Shown here: in pieces, positions 25,345 through 35,369 of the stretch
Position numbering within the stretch: position 1 is the first letter of the stretch
Layout of the letters: every line of letters starts with the position of its first letter
Assembly: GCF_025639885.1 (NCBI RefSeq)
Contig: NZ_CP106738.1
Coordinates: 3,596,001 to 3,660,000 of the forward strand
Length of the DNA stretch: 64,000 nt
From: Roseovarius pelagicus
Lineage (GTDB): Bacteria > Pseudomonadota > Alphaproteobacteria > Rhodobacterales > Rhodobacteraceae
Reading direction: 5' to 3'
Notes under the pieces: generated by a model
What the model saw: the letters and a program-made list of their open reading frames with translations, nothing else
What the model was told of the DNA's origin: nothing
Database searches by the model: none
Made by a program: the position numbers and the translations under genes

Positions 25345-28300
25345 TTACTCCGCTGCGCGCAGTGGTTTGCCATCCGGGGTTGTGTCGCTCTCATCCGCTG
25401 CTTGCGGAGTTTCTTCGGTTTTGTCGAAGCCGACCGGAACGCGGGGAACCTCGCCCCAGACCGGGTCATTGGCAGCTTCGCGCGGTGCCTGTGCCTCTGC
25501 CACGTCGAGCGTCGCGTCCATGGTCGGGGGCGGCATAGGCGTGTCCGATGCCTCTGGTGACGCGGTGGCCGCCGTTGCTGAGCGCATGACTGGCTTTTCA
25601 GGGATGGCTAGGCTGTCCTCATCCCAAATGAGCTCTGGTGCGCGCACCCGGCGGGCTGCCCGTGCCAAGGCCCAGTCGCGCGCGGCGCGGCTGGATCGGC
25701 CCATCGACAATGCAGCCATGCCGCGTGAAATCCACAGGACATATGTACCGGCCCAGACGCGCAGCGCCAACATCGACGGGGTAAAGACCAGTGTCAGTAC
25801 TGTCGCGATCCCAAGGCCGAACACCACCGCTGTCGCCAGCTGCTTCCACCAAAGTGCCGTTGGACTGTCAAAACTGTACCCCCCGTTGATAAAGTCGAGA
25901 CTGAGGCCGAACATCATCGGGGCAAGGCCCGCCATGGTGGTGATCGTGGTCAATAGAACGGGCCGGATACGGGCCTCGGCTGTTCGCGTGATCGCCTCGA
26001 TTCGGGGCATGTAGCGGCTGAATTCCTGATAGGTGTCAATGAGGACAATGTTGTTGTTCACCACGATCCCTGCCAGCGCTACGATCCCCGTTCCGGTCAT
26101 GATGATCGAAAATGTCTGGCCCATGACCAGCATCCCGATCAACACACCCGTGGTGCTGAGAACCACGGCCAAAAGAACCAGCACAGCATTGTAAACGCTG
26201 TTGAACTGCGCCAGCAGAATGATGAACATCAGGCCCAACGCCCCCAGAAACGCCTTTTGCAGGAACGCGCCGGATTCTTCCTGATCTTCCTGATCGCCAG
26301 TCCATTCATAGGCGACACTGGCCGGAATTGCCCCATCGGCCAACCATGCGCTCAATGTCTCGATCCGTTCATTCGCGGTGATCGGCACGGTGCTTTCGTT
26401 GCCGCTGTCATCGGTGATGGTTTTGAACAGCCCGGTTTCGACACCTGCCTTGACGTCGAAGTATCGCTGTTGGTCGATGCGGTCGATTTGTGCCAGTTTC
26501 TGCACCGGCTTGCGGGTGATGAAATTGCTCAGTGGGACGAGGCCCTGATTGGTCCGCACGCGCAACGTGTCGAGGGTCGAAAGCACGCGGTATTCGGCGG
26601 GTAGGCGTACGCGAATGTCGATCTCTTCGTCTGATGACGGAACGCGCATCGTGTCGAGGAACACGCCGCGCGTGACCAGCTGAACCATTGCGCCCACAGT
26701 GGCAACATCCGCGCCAAACCGGCCGGCCTTTTCGACGTCAACGTCGATTTGCCAGTCGATGCCGGGCAGGGGCATCGTGTCCTCAATCAGCGTAAGGCCG
26801 GTTGTGTCTTCGAATTTGGCACGCACGGCAAGTGCCGCTGCTTGCAGGTCTTCCCAGTTATCGCCCTTCAGGCGCAGGTGTACCGGCTTGGCCGAGGCGG
26901 GACCGCCGGTATCGGCGAGGATCTCGATCTTGATACCGGGAATGTCTTCCAGCTTGGCCGTCAGTTGGCGGATGATCACGTCGCCGTCTAGCTGCGAGGC
27001 CTTGATCTGACGTTCCCACAGGCCCCATGCCCACGGCTCGGTCACGGTTTCGCGGTCCTCCCACGGGATCGTTTCAAACTGGATTTGTCCGATCGTGTCG
27101 AGCGGAGCCATCGCGCCGCCGGTATTGCTGTCCAGCCCGCCCTCACCGGCAAAGGCAAAAGCAGTCTGAATGCCGGGTTGATCCAGCACGATCTGTTCGA
27201 CTTCGCGCACCAGCGCGTCCTTTTGGTCAATCGACAGGTTGCCGCGTCCGCGCACGTAGACAATGGCGCGCTCCGGTTCCGTCTCGACGAAGAACTCGGT
27301 GCCGTTATTGTTGCCGATGTAATAAATCAGCGTGCTGCCCACGATGACGAAGATCGCGCAGAAGGCAAGCAAAGGGGCGACCGGGTTGCCCGCGATGGCA
27401 TGGATGAGCCAGCCAAATGCGCTGCGGCGATAGCCCGAGCGCACCTTGTGGTTGCGGTTTGGCAGGATTTTGCGTCCCGCCCAGTGCAGCCCGTTTGAGA
27501 CCCGCCGAAACACGGCCATGATCCCCAGCAAAATGGCCGTAACACCAGCGAGTGCTGCGGCCCCCAGCACCACGGCGCCAAAGAGCAGCGCGAACACAGT
27601 GGCCAGAACCGGGACAACCGATCCCAGTATGTCGCCCATATTCATAACCGCAAAGCGAGCAGAGACCTGTTCCAGCAGAGCTGGGATCAGCGCGCCCGCG
27701 CCAATGACTGCTGCTGCGGCGACGGGAAACAGAAGGATGTGCCAGAGCCAGAAGCCACCAGCGATCTGATCGATCTTGTCGTTGAACCAGCGTTCAACCC
27801 GCCCGGTGACGCCACCCAGAACCGGCAGGTAGACCAGCGCCACCAGCAGCGAGGCCGACAGGACAAAGATCAGCGTTACGGGCAGCATTCCCATGAACTG
27901 CCCCGGAACGCCCGGCCAGAACAGCATCGGCAGGAAAGCGCAGAGCGTCGTGGCGGTGGAGCTGACAACGGGCCAGAACATCCGCTTGGCCGCGTCCACA
28001 TAGGCATGCATGGGGCCGGCACCTTCGTCGATCCGCTTGTCGGCGTATTCGACAACAACGATTGCACCGTCCACCAGCATACCAACGGCAAGGATCAGAC
28101 CGAACATCACCATGTTCGAGATCGTGATGTCCATCACGGCCAGCATCGCAAAACACAGCAGGAAGGACGTGGGAATGGCAAAACCGACCAGTAAGGCGGG
28201 CCGGATGCCCAAGGCTGCCAGAACCACGATCATCACCAGCGCGATGGCGGTCAGGACAGACCCTTCGAGTTGGCGCACCATGGAGCCGACGATACGGGAC

Positions 28301-29274
28301 TGGTCATTTGATGTGCCGACTTTCACCACTGCCTTGAGCGCGTCCGGCCATTTTGCACTTTCTGCCTCGACCGTTTCGCGCACCAGATCGGCAGTGTCGA
28401 TGACGTTGAATCCCTTGCGCTTGACCACCTGTAAGGCAACGGAGGTGTCGCCGTTGAACCGTGCGGTGCCGGTGCGGTCTTCAAAGGTAAGGTTGATCGT
28501 CGCCAATTCGCCCAGCAGCACCTGACGATCGCCGTTGGTCTTGATCGGCAGCCGGTAGATGTCGCGCGTTTTGTCAAAGGATGACAGGATTTTGACCGCG
28601 AAACTGCCGCCGCCGGTGGTGACTTCGCCTGCCGCGATCAACTGGTTGTTATTTTGGACGACACTGATCAATTCGGTCGCGGTGACGTTGTAGGATTCCA
28701 TTCGCAGCGGGTCGATGACGATCTCTACCATCTCGTCGCGGCTGCCTGCGATGCCGGCCTCCAGAACCGGCTCCAGACCTTCCAGCCGATCCTGCAAATT
28801 CTTGGCCAGCTGGGTCATCTTGCGTTCGGGCACGTCGCCGGTGAGGTTCACGATAATGATCGGAAACTCAGAGAAATTGATCTCGTTGATCGTGTATTTC
28901 TCGGCACCTGCGGGGAATTTGGCCTCGGCCGCGTTCATCGAGTCGCGCACATCGGCCATGATCTTGGTCTTGTCCCAGCCGAATTCGAACTCCAGCGCGA
29001 CGCCAGCGTAGTTTTCGGCGGCGGTGCCGGTCATCTTGTCCAGCCCGTCCAGATCGCTCAGCTCGGTCTCCATGACCTTGACCAGCAGTTTCTCGCTGTC
29101 CTCAGCGGATATGCCGGGAAACGGGACCGAGACAAAGAGCGCCGGGATTTCAATATCCGGCTCACCCTCTTTGGGCAGGCTGACATAGGCGACGCCGCCT
29201 GCCAGCAGCGACAGCACGACGAAGGCAACGACCATCCTCGCTCGGGCGGCGGCCCAATCGACCAGACCGGTCAC
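25345..29274 (-). CDS. RND efflux pump permease, unusually long
   Basis: An inner-membrane proton-driven efflux protein of 1309 residues, compared with about 1040 for AcrB-type pumps. The N-terminal helix and porter start (SLPKEGEPDIEIPALFVSVPFPG), the GMLVDGAIVVVEYADKRIDEG helix with its Asp and the second-half GIVVNNNIVLIDTYQEF are diagnostic of HAE1-type RND proteins. Extra hydrophobic helices lie between the two halves (about residues 510-615), and about 100 Ala/Pro/Glu-rich residues extend the C-terminus. The start is GTG at 29274, overlapping the adaptor stop in a GTGA arrangement. Confidence 0.93.
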   Translation of the reverse strand: MTGLVDWAAARARMVVAFVVLSLLAGGVAYVSLPKEGEPDIEIPALFVSVPFPGISAEDSEKLLVKVMETELSDLDGLDKMTGTAAENYAGVALEFEFGWDKTKIMADVRDSMNAAEAKFPAGAEKYTINEINFSEFPIIIVNLTGDVPERKMTQLAKNLQDRLEGLEPVLEAGIAGSRDEMVEIVIDPLRMESYNVTATELISVVQNNNQLIAAGEVTTGGGSFAVKILSSFDKTRDIYRLPIKTNGDRQVLLGELATINLTFEDRTGTARFNGDTSVALQVVKRKGFNVIDTADLVRETVEAESAKWPDALKAVVKVGTSNDQSRIVGSMVRQLEGSVLTAIALVMIVVLAALGIRPALLVGFAIPTSFLLCFAMLAVMDITISNMVMFGLILAVGMLVDGAIVVVEYADKRIDEGAGPMHAYVDAAKRMFWPVVSSTATTLCAFLPMLFWPGVPGQFMGMLPVTLIFVLSASLLVALVYLPVLGGVTGRVERWFNDKIDQIAGGFWLWHILLFPVAAAAVIGAGALIPALLEQVSARFAVMNMGDILGSVVPVLATVFALLFGAVVLGAAALAGVTAILLGIMAVFRRVSNGLHWAGRKILPNRNHKVRSGYRRSAFGWLIHAIAGNPVAPLLAFCAIFVIVGSTLIYYIGNNNGTEFFVETEPERAIVYVRGRGNLSIDQKDALVREVEQIVLDQPGIQTAFAFAGEGGLDSNTGGAMAPLDTIGQIQFETIPWEDRETVTEPWAWGLWERQIKASQLDGDVIIRQLTAKLEDIPGIKIEILADTGGPASAKPVHLRLKGDNWEDLQAAALAVRAKFEDTTGLTLIEDTMPLPGIDWQIDVDVEKAGRFGADVATVGAMVQLVTRGVFLDTMRVPSSDEEIDIRVRLPAEYRVLSTLDTLRVRTNQGLVPLSNFITRKPVQKLAQIDRIDQQRYFDVKAGVETGLFKTITDDSGNESTVPITANERIETLSAWLADGAIPASVAYEWTGDQEDQEESGAFLQKAFLGALGLMFIILLAQFNSVYNAVLVLLAVVLSTTGVLIGMLVMGQTFSIIMTGTGIVALAGIVVNNNIVLIDTYQEFSRYMPRIEAITRTAEARIRPVLLTTITTMAGLAPMMFGLSLDFINGGYSFDSPTALWWKQLATAVVFGLGIATVLTLVFTPSMLALRVWAGTYVLWISRGMAALSMGRSSRAARDWALARAARRVRAPELIWDEDSLAIPEKPVMRSATAATASPEASDTPMPPPTMDATLDVAEAQAPREAANDPVWGEVPRVPVGFDKTEETPQAADESDTTPDGKPLRAAE

Positions 29275-30551
29275 TGTGTAACCTCGCGGTAGCTGGCTTT
29301 GACCGGCACGCCGGAGATGACATATTCCTGTCCTATGATGATGACATCCGCCTCTGTCGGCAGTCCAGTAAGCCAGACGCCGTTCACAGTGTCGCGCATC
29401 AATGTGACCGGAACGAAGTCTGCTGTATTCTCGGCGGTGACGATGCGGACGCCCAGCGTGCCCTCGTCATTCAGGGTCAAGGCAGACTGCGGCAGTAAAT
29501 GCGCGTCGGTGCCGTCCGAGGATATCAGAATCTCGGCGGTCTGTCCGTCACGCACCGACAGATCTGGGTTCGGCACTTCGATCTCTACCCGGAAGGTGCG
29601 TGTTTGTGGATCGGCGGATCGCGAGATGAACGTTACCTTGCCGTGCAGGCGCTTGCCGCCGGATGGATTGTGCGACACCAGTTCTGCCCCGGCGTCGGCA
29701 CCCAATGCCACGCGATCCACTTGGGTTTCGGGAACGAAACCCACCAGAATAATCGGGTCGAGTTGCAGTACCGTGGCGCAGACCGAGCCGGATTGAAGCA
29801 GGCTGCCCAGTTCAGCAGTGTCAGTTTCCAGCAACCCTTTGAATGGGGCGAGGATTTCCAGACGGGTGATTTCATTTTCTGCGGCTGCCATGGCGGCGGC
29901 GGCAGAGCGAATTCCGGTCTGTGATGCTTCCAGTCCGGCCTTGGCCGATTGTACGGCAGCTTTGGCCGCGCTAACTGCGGCACGGGTCGCGGCCACTCGG
30001 GTCTCGGACGCATAGCCACCTTCGGATAGTTTCGAGGCGGCGTTGTTGTTGATCAATGCTTCTTCCAGACTCGATTGTGCCTCGGCCAGCCGCGCCTCGG
30101 CTTCGGGGACACGGGTGCGCGATTCATCCAGACGCGCCTTGGCTTCTGCCAGCGTGTCTGCCCGCGTTGCGGGGTCGAGCTTGCACAACGGCTCACCAGC
30201 CTCGACGAAGCTGCCCTTGCGCAGCGGATCAGAGATGATCCTGCCATCGGTTTCGGCGCGCACTTCTACCTGACGATCCGCCTCGGTGCGGCCGCGCAGG
30301 ATGACTGCGCTGTCGATGTTGCGGGCAACAGAACGGACAGCCACCACACCAACCGGAGCATTTGGTTGTGCTGCCGCCACCGTATCGGCTGTGGCCTCTT
30401 GGGCTGCGGGCACTTCGTCCGATGCCTCGTCCTCTACATGCGTATCGACGGGGGCGGGGGCCAGCGTCGCCATGAACCGTTCGCGCTCAAAGACAAAGCC
30501 GTAAATCAGCACAGAGACCGCGATTGCGGATATGATCGGAAGTAGACGCAT
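29271..30551 (-). CDS. RND efflux periplasmic adaptor (membrane fusion protein)
   Basis: A 426-residue adaptor linking the RND pump to an outer-membrane channel. A membrane anchor lies at residues 1-20. A beta-barrel/lipoyl half (VEVRAETDGRIISDPLRKGSFVEAGEPLCKLD in two parts), a long alpha-helical hairpin rich in Ala and Glu (about 125-235), and the second lipoyl half (LEILAPFKGLLETDTAELGSLLQSG, split) follow. The gene precedes the pump in a two-gene operon; no outer-membrane channel gene is present here. Confidence 0.92.
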   Translation of the reverse strand: MRLLPIISAIAVSVLIYGFVFERERFMATLAPAPVDTHVEDEASDEVPAAQEATADTVAAAQPNAPVGVVAVRSVARNIDSAVILRGRTEADRQVEVRAETDGRIISDPLRKGSFVEAGEPLCKLDPATRADTLAEAKARLDESRTRVPEAEARLAEAQSSLEEALINNNAASKLSEGGYASETRVAATRAAVSAAKAAVQSAKAGLEASQTGIRSAAAAMAAAENEITRLEILAPFKGLLETDTAELGSLLQSGSVCATVLQLDPIILVGFVPETQVDRVALGADAGAELVSHNPSGGKRLHGKVTFISRSADPQTRTFRVEIEVPNPDLSVRDGQTAEILISSDGTDAHLLPQSALTLNDEGTLGVRIVTAENTADFVPVTLMRDTVNGVWLTGLPTEADVIIIGQEYVISGVPVKASYREVTQ

Positions 30552-30628
30552 TTTATACCTTTAGGCCTCTGTGGCTGTGTTTACGCGAAATTGTCGGTTT
30601 GACTAAGCAATTCAAGGCGAAAAATCTC

Positions 30629-30649
30629 TAAACTATTCGGTTCAGTTTA
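30629..30649. promoter_or_regulatory. Inverted repeat upstream of the RND operon, candidate repressor operator
   Basis: TAAACT-N9-AGTTTA forms a 21-bp interrupted palindrome in the 219-bp divergent gap, 78 bp upstream of the adaptor start. Its size and AT-rich half-sites suit a TetR-type operator, the usual control of RND pumps, but no tetR gene lies within the window next to it. Confidence 0.45.
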
Positions 30650-30770
30650 AACTTTTACATGATCAGGTGCAAGACGGCGACACATAGCAAGACGGCGCGG
30701 GTCTTGGCAGTGGCAAAAGGACAGGGTAAGAGGGGCGAAATTCCAATACCACAAGAGTGGCCGAGGTCTC

Positions 30771-31451
30771 GTGAGTAATACCGACAGTTTCATTGATGAA
30801 GTGACAGAAGAGGTCCGGCGTGATCGTCTGTTTGGCCTGATGCGCCGATACGGATGGATTGCTGTACTGGCAATTTTGGTTTTGGTCGGTGGTGCCACCT
30901 ACAATGAATGGCAAAAGGCCCGGGCGCGCGCTCAGGCCGAGGCGTTGGGGGACAGTGTCCTTGCCGCTCTGACGACCGAAGAACCTGCAAAGCGGGTTGC
31001 GGCACTCGATGCGATTTCAGCCCCTGACGCCGCAAGCCAATCGGTCGTGGATCTTTTGGCCGCGTCAGAAGAAGTGTCAGAAGCGCCGGAAAACGCTGCC
31101 AGACGGCTGTTGGCCATCGCAGACCGTAACGATGTCGAGCAGGTCTATCGCCAGATTGCAACGCTCAAGGCAGTGATGATCCCGGCAAGCGGACTGGACG
31201 TTGAAACCCGCCGGGCGCGCCTTGACGGACTGGCATTGGGGAGTGGCCTTGTGCGGCTTTTGGCTGAAGAGCAACTCGCCTATCTTGATGTCGAAACAGG
31301 CGATCGTGATGCAGCGATTGAGCGACTTCAGCGCCTGACTGCCGATGCTGGTGCGACGCCGGGCTTGCGTCGTCGCGTATCACAAGTGATTGTGGCATTG
31401 GGTGGTGTGCTGGATACTCAGACCGAGGGCGGTACGGCAGCGACCGAATAG
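30771..31451 (+). CDS. YfgM-like membrane-anchored TPR protein
   Basis: A 226-residue protein from GTG 30771. A cytoplasmic N-terminus (SFIDEVTEEVRRDRLFGLMRRYGW) leads to one transmembrane helix at about residues 27-47 and a periplasmic helical domain. This layout and the following bamB and der genes match yfgM-bamB-der of Escherichia coli, where YfgM is an ancillary protein of the SecYEG translocon and of periplasmic chaperone networks. Sequence similarity alone would be weak; gene order carries the call. Confidence 0.8.
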   Translation: MSNTDSFIDEVTEEVRRDRLFGLMRRYGWIAVLAILVLVGGATYNEWQKARARAQAEALGDSVLAALTTEEPAKRVAALDAISAPDAASQSVVDLLAASEEVSEAPENAARRLLAIADRNDVEQVYRQIATLKAVMIPASGLDVETRRARLDGLALGSGLVRLLAEEQLAYLDVETGDRDAAIERLQRLTADAGATPGLRRRVSQVIVALGGVLDTQTEGGTAATE

Positions 31452-31497
31452 ATCACGCGATCTGCGTGGTGAACTGCGACAAGTGGGGACAGAACTG

Positions 31498-32835
31498 GTG
31501 AAACGTAACGGACTGATCCTGGGGCTCGCGGCTGGTATGCTGCTGACGGCCTGTTCTGAAAATGACACGATCCTGCAGGGCAAGCGTGAGAATATCTTTG
31601 CCGTGGTGGGCGATGCCGAGGCGGATACATCGCCGGTGATCGCAGACGCGGCCGCAGGTGACGGACCCGCACCGATCAGCCTGCCGCCTGCGCAAACCAA
31701 TACGGAATGGACCCAAACAACCGGGTCGGCAGCAGGGCGTCCGCAACACCCGGCACTGAGATCTGCGCCGCAACTGGTGTGGTCGGCCAAAATCGGATCT
31801 GGCGACGGACCACGCAGCCGCATCACCGCCGATCCCGTGGTTGGTGGCGGCCGGGTCTTTGCCATGGACAGCAGCGCGCAAATCAGTGCGCATTCCACAG
31901 ACGGGGCGGCGCTCTGGAGTGTTGATCTGGTCCCCGAGAATGATTCGCCCAACGACGGTTCGGGCGGTGGTCTGGCCTATAGTAACGGCAAGGTTTTTGT
32001 ATCCAGCGGCTTTGGTCGACTGACCGCGCTGGATGCTGCGACGGGCCGCGAACTCTGGGAACAGGAACTGCGTCAGACTGCAACGGGCAGCCCGGCTGTC
32101 TATGGCAATCTGGTCTATCTGGTGGCGGGCGATGATGTTGCTTGGGCTCTGGATACAGATACGGGCCGGATCAAGTGGCGTTTGACTGCGACACCCGATG
32201 TTAACAACATCCACGGTGGTCCGGCACCTGCGATATCAGAAAAATATGCGGTTTTCGCGTTTGGCTCTGGCGAGTTACAAGGCGCGTTCCGCAAGGGTGG
32301 TCTGCGCCTCTGGGATGCACAGATCGCCGGACGGCGTGATGGTCTGGCACAGTCCAGCATTACCGATGTCGTCGGCGATCCGGTGATTGACGGTGATCGC
32401 ATTTATGTCGGCAACAGCGCGGGTCGCATGGCCGCATTCCGCCTGGCCAACGGTGCGCGTATCTGGTCAGCGAATGAGGGTCCGATGGGGCCTGTCTGGC
32501 CAGCGGGCGGCGATCTGTTCCTTGTGTCTGACAGGAACGAACTGGTCCGGCTGGATGGCGAAACCGGCACGCGGATCTGGGGCGCCAAACTGCCCTTCTT
32601 TACCAAGGATCGCCCACGTCGGCAGGCCGAAATCTATGCTCACCAAGGGCCCGTGATTGCTGGCGGTCAGGTGGTGGTTGCATCCAATGACGGATTGCTG
32701 CGGTTTTTCGATCCGGTCTCGGGCGCGCTGCAGCGCACAGTCGAAGTTCCCGGAGGGGCCACGACTGCACCAGTGGTCGCGAACCAGACGCTTTACGTAG
32801 TCTCGACCAAGGGCACGCTTCACGCTTTCCGTTGA
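31498..32835 (+). CDS. bamB: Outer-membrane assembly lipoprotein BamB-like (PQQ-type beta-propeller)
   Basis: A 445-residue lipoprotein from GTG 31498. The signal VKRNGLILGLAAGMLLTAC has a lipobox LLTAC with Cys19. The rest is a beta-propeller of PQQ-like repeats (GGRVFAMDSSAQISAHSTDGAALW, in two parts; LTALDATGREL-type blades; GTRIWGAKLPFF). BamB is an accessory of the outer-membrane protein insertion machinery. The start 47 bases after the YfgM-like gene and the der gene downstream form the conserved trio. Confidence 0.9.
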   Translation: MKRNGLILGLAAGMLLTACSENDTILQGKRENIFAVVGDAEADTSPVIADAAAGDGPAPISLPPAQTNTEWTQTTGSAAGRPQHPALRSAPQLVWSAKIGSGDGPRSRITADPVVGGGRVFAMDSSAQISAHSTDGAALWSVDLVPENDSPNDGSGGGLAYSNGKVFVSSGFGRLTALDAATGRELWEQELRQTATGSPAVYGNLVYLVAGDDVAWALDTDTGRIKWRLTATPDVNNIHGGPAPAISEKYAVFAFGSGELQGAFRKGGLRLWDAQIAGRRDGLAQSSITDVVGDPVIDGDRIYVGNSAGRMAAFRLANGARIWSANEGPMGPVWPAGGDLFLVSDRNELVRLDGETGTRIWGAKLPFFTKDRPRRQAEIYAHQGPVIAGGQVVVASNDGLLRFFDPVSGALQRTVEVPGGATTAPVVANQTLYVVSTKGTLHAFR

Positions 32836-32884
32836 GCAGCGTTTGCTGTAACAGGAGCGCTCTGACCCGCTGCGGAGCCGCGAC

Positions 32885-34345
32885 ATGACGTTCAGCCTGG
32901 CCATCGTGGGCCGCCCCAATGTGGGCAAGTCCACACTTTTTAACCGACTTGTCGGTAAACGTCTGGCGCTGGTTGATGACCAGCCCGGCGTCACGCGCGA
33001 CCTGCGCGAAGGTGCGGCACGTCTCGGCGATCTGCGCTTTACCGTGATCGACACGGCAGGGCTGGAAGAGGCGACCGACGAGAGCCTGCAAGGCCGCATG
33101 CGCAAGCTGACCGAGCGTGCAGTGGACATGGCCGATATCTGTCTCTTTATGATTGATGCCCGCGCAGGCGTGACGCCGACCGACGAGATTTTTGCCGAGA
33201 TTCTGCGCAAGCGGGCCAAGCATGTGATTCTGGCGGCGAACAAGGGGGAAGGTTCTGCTGCTGACGCTGGCGTGATCGAGGCATATGCATTGGGCCTGGG
33301 CGAGCCGATCCGTCTATCGGCAGAACATGGCGAGGGATTGAACGACCTTTATTCACACCTGATGCCACTGGCTGACGAATATGCCAAACGCGCCGAGGCC
33401 GAAGCGCCCGAAACCGATGTCACGCTGGATGAGGATGATCCCGAAGGTCCGCGCATCCCCACCGCAAAGCGGCCATTGCAAGTGGCTGTAGTGGGACGAC
33501 CGAACGCAGGAAAATCCACGCTGATCAACCAGATCATTGGTGAAGAGCGGCTGCTGACGGGTCCTGAGGCCGGGATTACCCGCGATGCGATCTCGCTTCA
33601 GGTCAATTGGGACGGGTTGCATATGCGCGTCTTTGACACTGCCGGGATGCGCAAGAAGGCACGCGTGCAGGAGAAGCTGGAAAAGCTGAGTGTTGGCGAC
33701 GGATTGCGCGCGGTAAAGTTCGCCGAAGTGGCGGTGGTTCTGCTTGATGCAGCGATTCCGTTTGAACAGCAGGATCTGCGCATCGCCGATCTGGCCGAAC
33801 GCGAGGGCCGGGCGGTGGTCGTCGCGGTCAACAAATGGGACGTCGAGCAGGAAAAACAGGCCAAGCTGCGCGATCTGCGTGAAAGCTTTGAGCGTCTGCT
33901 GCCACAACTGCGCGGCGCACCTCTGGTGACAGTGTCTGCCAAGACGGGCAAGGGCATGGACCGGCTGCGCGCAGCGGTCGAAAAGGCGCATGAGGTCTGG
34001 AACCGGCGGGTGTCGACGGCCCAGTTGAACCGTTGGCTGACAGGCATGTTGGAGGCGCATCCGCCCCCCGCGCCGGGCGGCAAGCGGATCAAGCTGCGTT
34101 ACATGACCCAAGCCAAGACGCGCCCGCCCGGATTTGTTGTGATGTGTAGCCACCCGGACAAAATGCCCGACAGCTATACCCGCTATCTGGTCAACGGTCT
34201 GCGCGTGGATTTTGACATGCCGGGCACGCCGATCCGCTTGTACCTGCGCAGTCAGTCGGACAAAAATCCGTACAAGGCCAAGAAAAAGTCCACACCTTCG
34301 CGTTTGCGCAAGCATCTGGGTAAGGGTGGTTCAGACTCCCGATAG
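32885..34345 (+). CDS. der: Ribosome biogenesis GTPase Der (EngA)
   Basis: A 486-residue protein with two tandem GTPase domains, a feature unique to Der, and a C-terminal KH-like domain. First G domain: [12 protein letters not shown] at about 8-19, DTAG near residue 57 and an ANKG motif in place of the usual NKxD. Second G domain: [12 protein letters not shown] near residue 202, DTAGMRKKA and NKWD. It acts in 50S subunit maturation. The first-domain NKxD variation (AANKGEG) is seen in other alphaproteobacterial Der proteins as far as I recall. Confidence 0.97.
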   Translation: MTFSLAIVGRPNVGKSTLFNRLVGKRLALVDDQPGVTRDLREGAARLGDLRFTVIDTAGLEEATDESLQGRMRKLTERAVDMADICLFMIDARAGVTPTDEIFAEILRKRAKHVILAANKGEGSAADAGVIEAYALGLGEPIRLSAEHGEGLNDLYSHLMPLADEYAKRAEAEAPETDVTLDEDDPEGPRIPTAKRPLQVAVVGRPNAGKSTLINQIIGEERLLTGPEAGITRDAISLQVNWDGLHMRVFDTAGMRKKARVQEKLEKLSVGDGLRAVKFAEVAVVLLDAAIPFEQQDLRIADLAEREGRAVVVAVNKWDVEQEKQAKLRDLRESFERLLPQLRGAPLVTVSAKTGKGMDRLRAAVEKAHEVWNRRVSTAQLNRWLTGMLEAHPPPAPGGKRIKLRYMTQAKTRPPGFVVMCSHPDKMPDSYTRYLVNGLRVDFDMPGTPIRLYLRSQSDKNPYKAKKKSTPSRLRKHLGKGGSDSR

Positions 34346-34465
34346 GGGGCTGCGCTGCGTGTGATTGGCGAGACTATCCAGCCTTAGATATCAAACCGGT
34401 GTCTTGAGACTGTGGGGTTTCTGTATACGCTTGCGTCATTGCCTAAAGTTATTTGGGAGAAGACA

Positions 34466-35365
34466 ATGCGTTATTTGATTTTTACCATTGCTCTGTTCTG
34501 GGCCGGTGCCGCCGCGGCGGCGTGTGACGGTCCCTACAAAGCGGTACGCACCGATGGTCGCTGTGTATGGAGTTGTGCTGCCGGGACGGCACCGGATGCA
34601 GCGCGTGGGGAATGTACCTGCAAGGCTGGCCACCGCGAGACAAGCAAGGACCGTTTCGGACGCAGGCAGTGCGAGGCAGATAGTGCCAAGGGAACAGGTC
34701 AGAAAAAAGCAGTTAAACGCTATGGCGCACGTCATCCGTTCAACACGGCGCCGGTGAACCTGTGCGCGCGCTTTGCCCGAGACGACACACCGGGCTGGCC
34801 GGTCGCCTGCGGCACGCGTCCGGGGCGTGTGCAGTTACGCGTACTGCGCCCGCAGGAGATCATCGTGCGCCGCAGCGCACCGATGACCCAGACTGAGTTC
34901 GTGCCGGGGAGCTATCAGTTTTCTTTTCCGCGTCCGAAGCCGCCGAAACGCTTGGACGGCGTATGCGACGAAGCCCTGATTTCCTCTCCCGGAGCGTGCC
35001 GCGCAAAATGTGAGCGGATGGAAATGTACGCTTTTTTCGATGACGGTAATATTGCGGAACTGCGCCGCGCCGATCATGGGCAGATTGGGCGTTGTGAGGG
35101 TCCTGTGACGATGACCTACCGCGTGGGAAAACCCACTGCCGCGCGTGCATGGGATGCGTGTGTGGACGGGGACAAAGGACGCAGCACACAAGGATGGGGC
35201 CATGACGCGCGCATCGAAATTCCACGCCGAGTGGCGGCTGATTTCGGTTTTCGCGATGCGCGCACGGTGCAGACGTCGGACGGATGGCGATACGTGGCGA
35301 AGGTCAATCACGTAATCCGCGATGCGACTGTGAAATTGCCTATCATCGTGCACTGCCGCCCGTGA
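34466..35365 (+). CDS. Secreted Cys-rich protein of unknown function
   Basis: A 299-residue protein from ATG 34466 with GGGAGA upstream. The N-terminus MRYLIFTIALFWAGAAAAAC is a classical signal peptide. The mature N-terminal part has an EGF/trypsin-inhibitor-like cysteine pattern (CDGPYKAVRTDGRCVWSC, then CTCKAGHRE). The rest is basic with further scattered cysteines (about a dozen in all), consistent with periplasmic disulfides. I do not recognise a family. It stands alone between der and the convergent TspO-like gene, four bases from its end. Confidence 0.75.
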   Translation: MRYLIFTIALFWAGAAAAACDGPYKAVRTDGRCVWSCAAGTAPDAARGECTCKAGHRETSKDRFGRRQCEADSAKGTGQKKAVKRYGARHPFNTAPVNLCARFARDDTPGWPVACGTRPGRVQLRVLRPQEIIVRRSAPMTQTEFVPGSYQFSFPRPKPPKRLDGVCDEALISSPGACRAKCERMEMYAFFDDGNIAELRRADHGQIGRCEGPVTMTYRVGKPTAARAWDACVDGDKGRSTQGWGHDARIEIPRRVAADFGFRDARTVQTSDGWRYVAKVNHVIRDATVKLPIIVHCRP

Positions 35366-35369
35366 GGCG

